Origin: Anaerolineales bacterium
Lineage (GTDB): Bacteria > Chloroflexota > Anaerolineae > Anaerolineales > Villigracilaceae
Direction of reading: 5' to 3'
Assembly: GCA_025938055.1 (NCBI GenBank)
Contig: JAICQC010000153.1
Span: forward strand, 1 to 9,871
DNA length: 9,871 nt
Shown piece after piece: positions 6,881 to 9,871 of this stretch. How positions within the stretch are numbered: the first letter of the stretch is position 1; each line of letters starts with the position of its first letter. The position numbers and the translations under genes were made by a program. Below the pieces are notes generated by a model that was not told the DNA's origin, searched no databases, and was given only the letters and a program-made list of their open reading frames with translations.

Positions 6881-7726
6881 TTATTCGTGCCTGTGCCGCA
6901 CGGTCAACACGGGGCAATTTGCGGCTTCTGCCACTTCGGCAGTGACGTTCGGCGTGTAGAGCTGTCTCAGGGTATGCCCGCTATAGCGTGAGCCCATGCA
7001 GACCATATCGTAATTTCCCTGCCTGATCTCACGCAGGATCTCCTCCACCACGTGGCCCTGACGGGTGATCAAATTTGCCTTCAACCCTGCCGCGCTGGCG
7101 ATCTCGAGCCCTTTGCGCAGACTGCGTCCCAGCACCGTATCTGTATCCTGCAAATCTTTCACATGCTCACGCACATCGCGCGTCGTGGGATAGTCCAGGT
7201 CGGTCGGCGGGATGACGTGCAGGATGGTCACATCTGCCCGGCTGGCGGCTGCCACCTGCAGGGCAAGATTCTCAGCCGTCGCTTCATACCCCAAGCCTCC
7301 CGCACTGATCAATAGATTCTTCAGAGGCAGTCGTATATGCGGCACATACAGGATCGGTCCCTTGATCTCCTCCATCAGCACACGGAAGGACCGCCCGGTG
7401 AGCCAGTGGCGGAACCATGGGCGCCCCAGCGGACTCACGACCGTAAGATAATCGCCCTGATTTGCCTTCTCGGGAATCACCTGTTCTGCTTTACCGTTGC
7501 GGATCTCGAGGCTGTATTCGACCCCCTTGTTCTGAAACAACTCCACCGCATTCGCAAAAACACTCTCAAGCGGATGGTTGTCATCCAGCGCCGTAGACCC
7601 TACCCGCTCGGTTACACCCAGAAGCGTGACCTTCGCCTGCAATAGCTGTGCAAGCCAGGCGCCATATTCAATTGCCGCCCAGGTGCCCTTAAATCCATTG
7701 GTTGTGATGAGCAATTCAGATTTCAT
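6881..7726 (-). CDS. Universal stress protein with two UspA domains
   Basis: A 281-aa protein made of two UspA-like halves (about 1-131 and 135-281), each opening with a beta strand of the USP type (ELLITTNGFKG; NLLISAGGLG). The second half ends with the typical layout of MVCMGSRYSG (241-250), then AEVAEAANCPVLTVR. The usual ATP-binding pattern Gly-2x-Gly-9x-Gly-Ser/Thr is only partly kept: in the second half the closing Gly-Ser is replaced by Pro-Asn (259-260). In the first half GRPWFRHWLTGRS (101-113) is a degenerate equivalent. ATP binding is therefore uncertain. The ATG overlaps the stop of the upstream CHR gene (ATGA), with GGAG 6 nt before it. Co-translation with the transporter genes suggests that it regulates or accompanies them in a stress response; this is inference. 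Confidence 0.9.
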   Translation of the reverse strand: MKSELLITTNGFKGTWAAIEYGAWLAQLLQAKVTLLGVTERVGSTALDDNHPLESVFANAVELFQNKGVEYSLEIRNGKAEQVIPEKANQGDYLTVVSPLGRPWFRHWLTGRSFRVLMEEIKGPILYVPHIRLPLKNLLISAGGLGYEATAENLALQVAAASRADVTILHVIPPTDLDYPTTRDVREHVKDLQDTDTVLGRSLRKGLEIASAAGLKANLITRQGHVVEEILREIRQGNYDMVCMGSRYSGHTLRQLYTPNVTAEVAEAANCPVLTVRHRHE

Positions 7727-8286
7727 CCGTAACTCCGTTGACCATACAAAAGGACTCCCAGGAGACCTGCCCCCAGCAGGACAAATGGCGAGGGAAGCTC
7801 GAACCAGAATGCCGCCGCGCTCAGGATCGCGATCAGTATGGCGCGCCGGTCGATCCGTCTGGGGGACGTGGCACGGAACAACTCCCAGGCGACCACCACG
7901 ATCAATGCCGCGACGGCGGGACTCATCCCGGCGACGAACCCATCGATCCAGTTCGATTGTTGAAAACGCTGGAGCAGCGCGGAAACGATCAGCATCATCA
8001 CGGTTGGCGGCAGGATCGCGCCCAGTAAGGCCGTGAGCACGCCCGGGATCCCGCCTGCAGCAAACCCCACGAACATGGCAAGCTTGAGCGCCTCGCTCCC
8101 CGGCAGCACGTTCGAGAACCCGACCGCTTCCACGAACTGAGATTCGGTCATCACCTTCTTGGCGACCGCTTCCTTATAGAGGAGACCGATGGAGGCAGGT
8201 CCCGAGGGGGAAAGGATGTTCACCTTAAGGAACATCCAGAGCAGCCTCAGCCAGACAATGAACTTCGGCACGGCTACGTCAGTCAT
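7723..8286 (-). CDS. CHR-family (chromate-transporter-like) membrane protein, second of a pair
   Basis: A 187-aa short-chain CHR protein with about five or six membrane segments. The family core is visible: FLKVNILSPSGPASIGLLYKE (19-39), FVEAVGFSNVLPGSEALKLAMFVGF (51-75), then GGIPGVLTALLGAILPP (78-94). Short CHR proteins work as hetero-oligomers encoded in pairs, exporting chromate or a related anion, and the partner gene overlaps its start by ATGA. The signature is altered relative to typical ChrA: FGGP reads SPSGP and PGP reads PGS, so chromate as substrate should not be assumed. It has a longer N-terminus than its partner (about 10 extra residues) and a basic loop, SPRRIDRR, before the last helices. 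It shares a 4-nt overlap with the downstream stress-protein gene. Confidence 0.88.
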   Translation of the reverse strand: MTDVAVPKFIVWLRLLWMFLKVNILSPSGPASIGLLYKEAVAKKVMTESQFVEAVGFSNVLPGSEALKLAMFVGFAAGGIPGVLTALLGAILPPTVMMLIVSALLQRFQQSNWIDGFVAGMSPAVAALIVVVAWELFRATSPRRIDRRAILIAILSAAAFWFELPSPFVLLGAGLLGVLLYGQRSYG

Positions 8287-8801
8287 GAGAGGAAGAATAC
8301 CCCGATCAACCCCGCCAGGATGATGACGATCCGTTCATTGACTCTTTTCGTGAGCATGCCCACCATGCTCACCAGTCCGATCGCCCAGGCTTCCCAGCCA
8401 TCCGTCCCGCCTTTTTCGAAGATCTTCCAGGCAGTGAATAACATCAACATAGCGATGGCTGGCGTTAAGCCTTCCACAAAGCTGCTGATCCACGCCTCGC
8501 GGCGCAGGCGGTGCAGGACCATGGTCACGCCCAAAATAATGACCGTGGGCGGCAGAATGGAAGCGAGCAGCGCGACCAGTCCTCCGGGAATCCCCCCGAC
8601 AGCATAACCGATGTACATGGCAAGCTGAAGCGCATCACTGCCGGGCAGCACCGACGAGAACCCCACCGCCTGCACGAACTGCCCCTCCGTCACCGATTTG
8701 CCGACCACCTCGTGATACAGCAAACCCACGGAAGCGGGTCCGGACGTGCTCAACAAATTAACTTTTAAGAAGATCAGAAAAAGTTGAAAGAGGTTTTCCA
8801 A
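8283..8801 (-). CDS. CHR-family (chromate-transporter-like) membrane protein, first of a pair
   Basis: A 172-aa short-chain CHR protein. Core motifs: FLKVNLLSTSGPASVGLL (11-28), FVQAVGFSSVLPGSDALQLAM (42-62), GGIPGGLVALLASILPP (69-85), then three or four further helices. Aligned by eye, about 70% of the first 65 or so core positions are identical to the next gene, so the two arose by tandem duplication. The start is a TTG at 8801, chosen because AAGGA lies 6 nt upstream and the family core begins at once; the nearby ATG (8808) is in another frame. A possible -10, TACAAT, is at 8832-8827. It ends in an ATGA overlap with its partner. Substrate unknown: the altered Gly-Pro motifs (STSGP, LPGS) differ from biochemically studied chromate exporters. 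Confidence 0.88.
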   Translation of the reverse strand: MENLFQLFLIFLKVNLLSTSGPASVGLLYHEVVGKSVTEGQFVQAVGFSSVLPGSDALQLAMYIGYAVGGIPGGLVALLASILPPTVIILGVTMVLHRLRREAWISSFVEGLTPAIAMLMLFTAWKIFEKGGTDGWEAWAIGLVSMVGMLTKRVNERIVIILAGLIGVFFLS

Positions 8802-8804
8802 TGC

Positions 8805-8891
8805 TCATCCTTGGTTGTAAAGCGCAATTGTAAGGGAAAGGGGCAAAAGAAAACAGGAGCGATTCGGGCTATCGCTCCTGTTTTTATTCAT
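8805..8891 (-). CDS. Possible 28-aa leader peptide before the CHR operon
   Basis: ATG at 8891, with GGGAAGG 8 nt upstream, opens a 28-codon frame starting MNKNRSDSPN and ending in a hydrophobic run (CFLLPLSLTIALY). Its TGA (8805-8807) lies inside the ribosome-site region of the TTG start of the first CHR gene, and codons 2-14 lie in the hairpin at 8850-8885. The arrangement recalls a leader peptide over an attenuator, but so short a frame may be chance. Confidence 0.22.
   Translation of the reverse strand: MNKNRSDSPNRSCFLLPLSLTIALYNQG
8827..8832 (-). promoter_or_regulatory. Possible -10 box of the CHR/stress-protein operon
   Basis: TACAAT on the minus strand, 25 nt before the TTG start, is a 5/6 match to TATAAT. 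No good -35 lies 16-18 nt upstream (that spot falls in the terminator stem), so it is only a candidate. Confidence 0.3.
8850..8885. terminator. Strong hairpin terminator, bidirectional in form
   Basis: A 14-bp perfect stem, AAAACAGGAGCGAT (8850-8863) with ATCGCTCCTGTTTT (8871-8884), loop TCGGGCT. T5 follows on the plus strand; on the minus strand the tail is TTTTCTTTT. There is no gene directly before it on either strand, so it either insulates the CHR operon from upstream transcription or acts as an attenuator in its leader. Confidence 0.85.
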
Positions 8892-8952
8892 GCGCACAAC
8901 CTTCCCAGTTGAAGCTCCTGACACACAGTCTTTCCAGATACAATATAAACTT

Positions 8953-8976
8953 AAAAAACCGGCGTTTAAGCCAGTT
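8953..8976 (-). terminator. Second terminator-like hairpin, minus strand
   Basis: On the minus strand AACTGGC (8976-8970), loop TTAAAC, GCCGGTT (8963-8957) pair over 7 bp with one G-T wobble, followed by T4, giving six Ts in a row. On the plus strand the wobble becomes a C-A mismatch, so the hairpin is better formed in minus-strand RNA. No minus-strand gene ends just before it. Confidence 0.5.
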
Positions 8977-9070
8977 GTGTTTGTACTTCGAGTTTGATAT
9001 GCTTCGGTTGGGACAAAGAAAGTTGTAAAAGGGTCTTTTGTAATAGGTTTGATTAATAGGAGCTCCGGCG

Positions 9071-9445
9071 ATGTGCTTCTCAATGATCCAACGATTGTCT
9101 GATTTGTTTAAAAAACTCTCAATGCAACGAAAAATTATAGTGATTGCACTCATCGCTTTGCTCATCTTACTCTCGCCCCGACTTTATCAGGGGGTGGTTG
9201 AACTGTACCGGAGTACAGAGTGTTCAATAAGCGGTGGGAAATGGACTGTAGGAGGCCTGGCGCAAGTATCTTTTTGCCTCCGTACATTTCCAGATGCCGG
9301 AAAAGCTTGCCAGAGCTCTGATGAATGTATGGGCGGATGTGTGCTCTATGACATTACGGGACAACCGGTCTGTAAGACCAATAATGACCCATTTGAATGT
9401 TACGCACTCATAGAGTATCCCCACCTGTTTGGATGTGCAGATTAG
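9071..9445 (+). CDS. Membrane-anchored cysteine-rich exported protein
   Basis: A 124-aa protein. After a short basic N-terminus, a membrane helix (about residues 22-37, IIVIALIALLILLSP) anchors an outside domain with eight cysteines: ECSISGGKW, SFC, GKACQSSDECMGGC, PVC, FEC and GCAD. The spacing GGxW, then C, then DAGKxC, xxxCxGxC, then GxxxC looks like a small disulfide-stabilised domain I recall from hypothetical secreted proteins in many bacteria; I cannot name it. Four disulfides are possible. AGGAG (9058-9062) lies 8 nt before the ATG; an in-frame stop at 9050 excludes a much longer N-terminus. An ATG at codon 5 is an alternative. The gene stands alone and is more AT-rich than its neighbours, which may mean later acquisition. 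Confidence 0.78.
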   Translation: MCFSMIQRLSDLFKKLSMQRKIIVIALIALLILLSPRLYQGVVELYRSTECSISGGKWTVGGLAQVSFCLRTFPDAGKACQSSDECMGGCVLYDITGQPVCKTNNDPFECYALIEYPHLFGCAD

Positions 9446-9476
9446 AACATTTTATACAAGCAAAAAGGAGACCAAC

Positions 9477-9551
9477 ATGCCAAGATTTATTTTTTCTTTG
9501 CTCGGCGTTGGTCTTCGACCACGCCGACACATGACTGCAGGTCTCATATAA
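9477..9551 (+). CDS. Possible 24-codon small ORF with strong ribosome site
   Basis: AAAAAGGAG (9462-9470) sits 6 nt before an ATG that opens 24 codons (MPRFIFSLLGVG then RPRR) to a TAA at 9549-9551. The ribosome site is the best in this part of the window, better than that of meaB or mutM. The peptide would be basic, with a short hydrophobic start. It may be a small protein following the cysteine-rich gene, or the truncated start of a lost gene. Confidence 0.35.
   Translation: MPRFIFSLLGVGLRPRRHMTAGLI
9502..9527 (+). repeat. Stable hairpin inside the small ORF
   Basis: TCGGCG, an extra T, then TGGTC (9502-9513) pair with GACCA then CGCCGA (9517-9527) across the 3-nt loop TTC, leaving one bulged T. 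No T-run follows on the plus strand, so it is not an ordinary terminator for the upstream gene, although it is the only stem found between that gene and the convergent one. Confidence 0.6.
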
Positions 9552-9565
9552 CCTTGGAGTAGTCT

Positions 9566-9871
9566 TTACCTGGTTACTCTTACCCTCATCACATACTTAT
9601 TCACCCCACCAAACCTATACTTATATTCCTCATCCCCGCGCATGAAATCGAATTCGTAGCGCCCGTTGTCGCAACACCACTGGATGGTATGCGCCAGCAG
9701 CACCCAGCCCGGCGAAAGCTCCCTGTGCTCGCTGCTGACGCCGGAGTTGTAGCCCCAGAGCTTGTTTTTGTAATCGAAGTTCAGTGAAGCGGCGGTTTTG
9801 GCGCCGTCGATCTCCAGGAAGGCCAGCCAAAGATAACCGTGCTTGTGCGCGTTTTGAAAGGTGGCGGTCAT
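9566..9871 (-). CDS. C-terminal part of a GNAT-like (FemAB/CelD-type) acyltransferase
   Basis: At least 101 codons end at a TAA at 9566; the N-terminus lies beyond the right edge. The ATG at the very edge (9871) is more likely internal, because proteins of this type usually have well over 300 residues. The visible part has the pattern of the acetyltransferase family Pfam calls Acetyltransf_6: GYLWLAFLEIDGAKTAASLNF, then LWGYNSGVSSEHRELSPGWVLL, HTIQWCCDNGRYEFDFMRGDEEYKYRFG. The terminal FDF-x-RGDEEYK-x-RFG block is the clearest marker. Such enzymes transfer acyl or aminoacyl groups in polysaccharide, capsule or cell-surface biosynthesis; the substrate here cannot be told. It converges on the small ORF with 14 nt between them. 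Confidence 0.8.
   Translation of the reverse strand: MTATFQNAHKHGYLWLAFLEIDGAKTAASLNFDYKNKLWGYNSGVSSEHRELSPGWVLLAHTIQWCCDNGRYEFDFMRGDEEYKYRFGGVNKYVMRVRVTR

Noticed and set aside
6875..6883. T7 run after the proline-rich protein as a terminator
   Set aside because: Only a 4-bp stem with a long loop can be drawn upstream, so the hairpin is not convincing.
8884..9165. Minus-strand 93-codon frame whose stop abuts the hairpin at 8850-8885
   Set aside because: The position next to a terminator is tempting, but the product has no family-like features, it lies across the second hairpin and overlaps the start of the better-supported cysteine-rich gene.

Overview
The window looks like a chromosomal segment of a Chloroflexota bacterium, most likely class Anaerolineae. 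This is an inference from gene content and style: a separate B12-binding methylmalonyl-CoA mutase subunit next to MeaB, a membrane protein resembling the family I remember as DUF6754, a zinc-ribbon protein with repeated Trp-Leu motifs, and moderately GC-rich coding DNA. No rRNA, tRNA, CRISPR array or insertion sequence was found.

Layout. (1) Positions 1-2595, minus strand: a tightly packed four-gene operon (78-aa protein, then a bitopic DUF6754-like membrane protein, then a six-helix membrane protein, then a zinc-ribbon/WL-repeat protein running off the left edge). The junctions are TAATG, TAATG and a 2-nt gap. The first gene appears to be leaderless, with an extended -10 box placed so that transcription would start on its ATG. 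None of the four has a function I can name, and together they are the best candidate in the window for an undescribed system. (2) Positions 2596-2734: divergent promoter region. (3) Positions 2735-6874, plus strand: B12-binding mutase subunit, meaB, a divergent prs, mutM, and a membrane-anchored proline-rich protein. Two of the gaps hold inverted repeats that include the stop codon of the gene before, and the genes after them (meaB, mutM) lack a clear Shine-Dalgarno. (4) Positions 6881-8801, minus strand: two short CHR-family (chromate-transporter-like) genes and a tandem-domain universal stress protein, joined by two ATGA overlaps. (5) Positions 8802-9565: a more AT-rich stretch with two terminator-like hairpins facing the CHR operon, a cysteine-rich membrane-anchored protein on the plus strand, and a possible 24-codon ORF containing a hairpin. 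(6) Positions 9566-9871, minus strand: C-terminal part of an acyltransferase of the FemAB/CelD-like GNAT type, cut by the right edge.

How the genes work together: the mutase subunit and MeaB form an obvious pair (adenosylcobalamin-dependent conversion of methylmalonyl-CoA and succinyl-CoA, with its GTPase chaperone). The large mutase subunit is not in the window. prs and mutM look like housekeeping neighbours. The CHR pair and the stress protein are translationally coupled and probably serve one ion-transport or stress response. The left operon looks like a membrane complex with a cytoplasmic zinc-ribbon partner whose repeated WL motifs could be docking sites; that last point is speculation.
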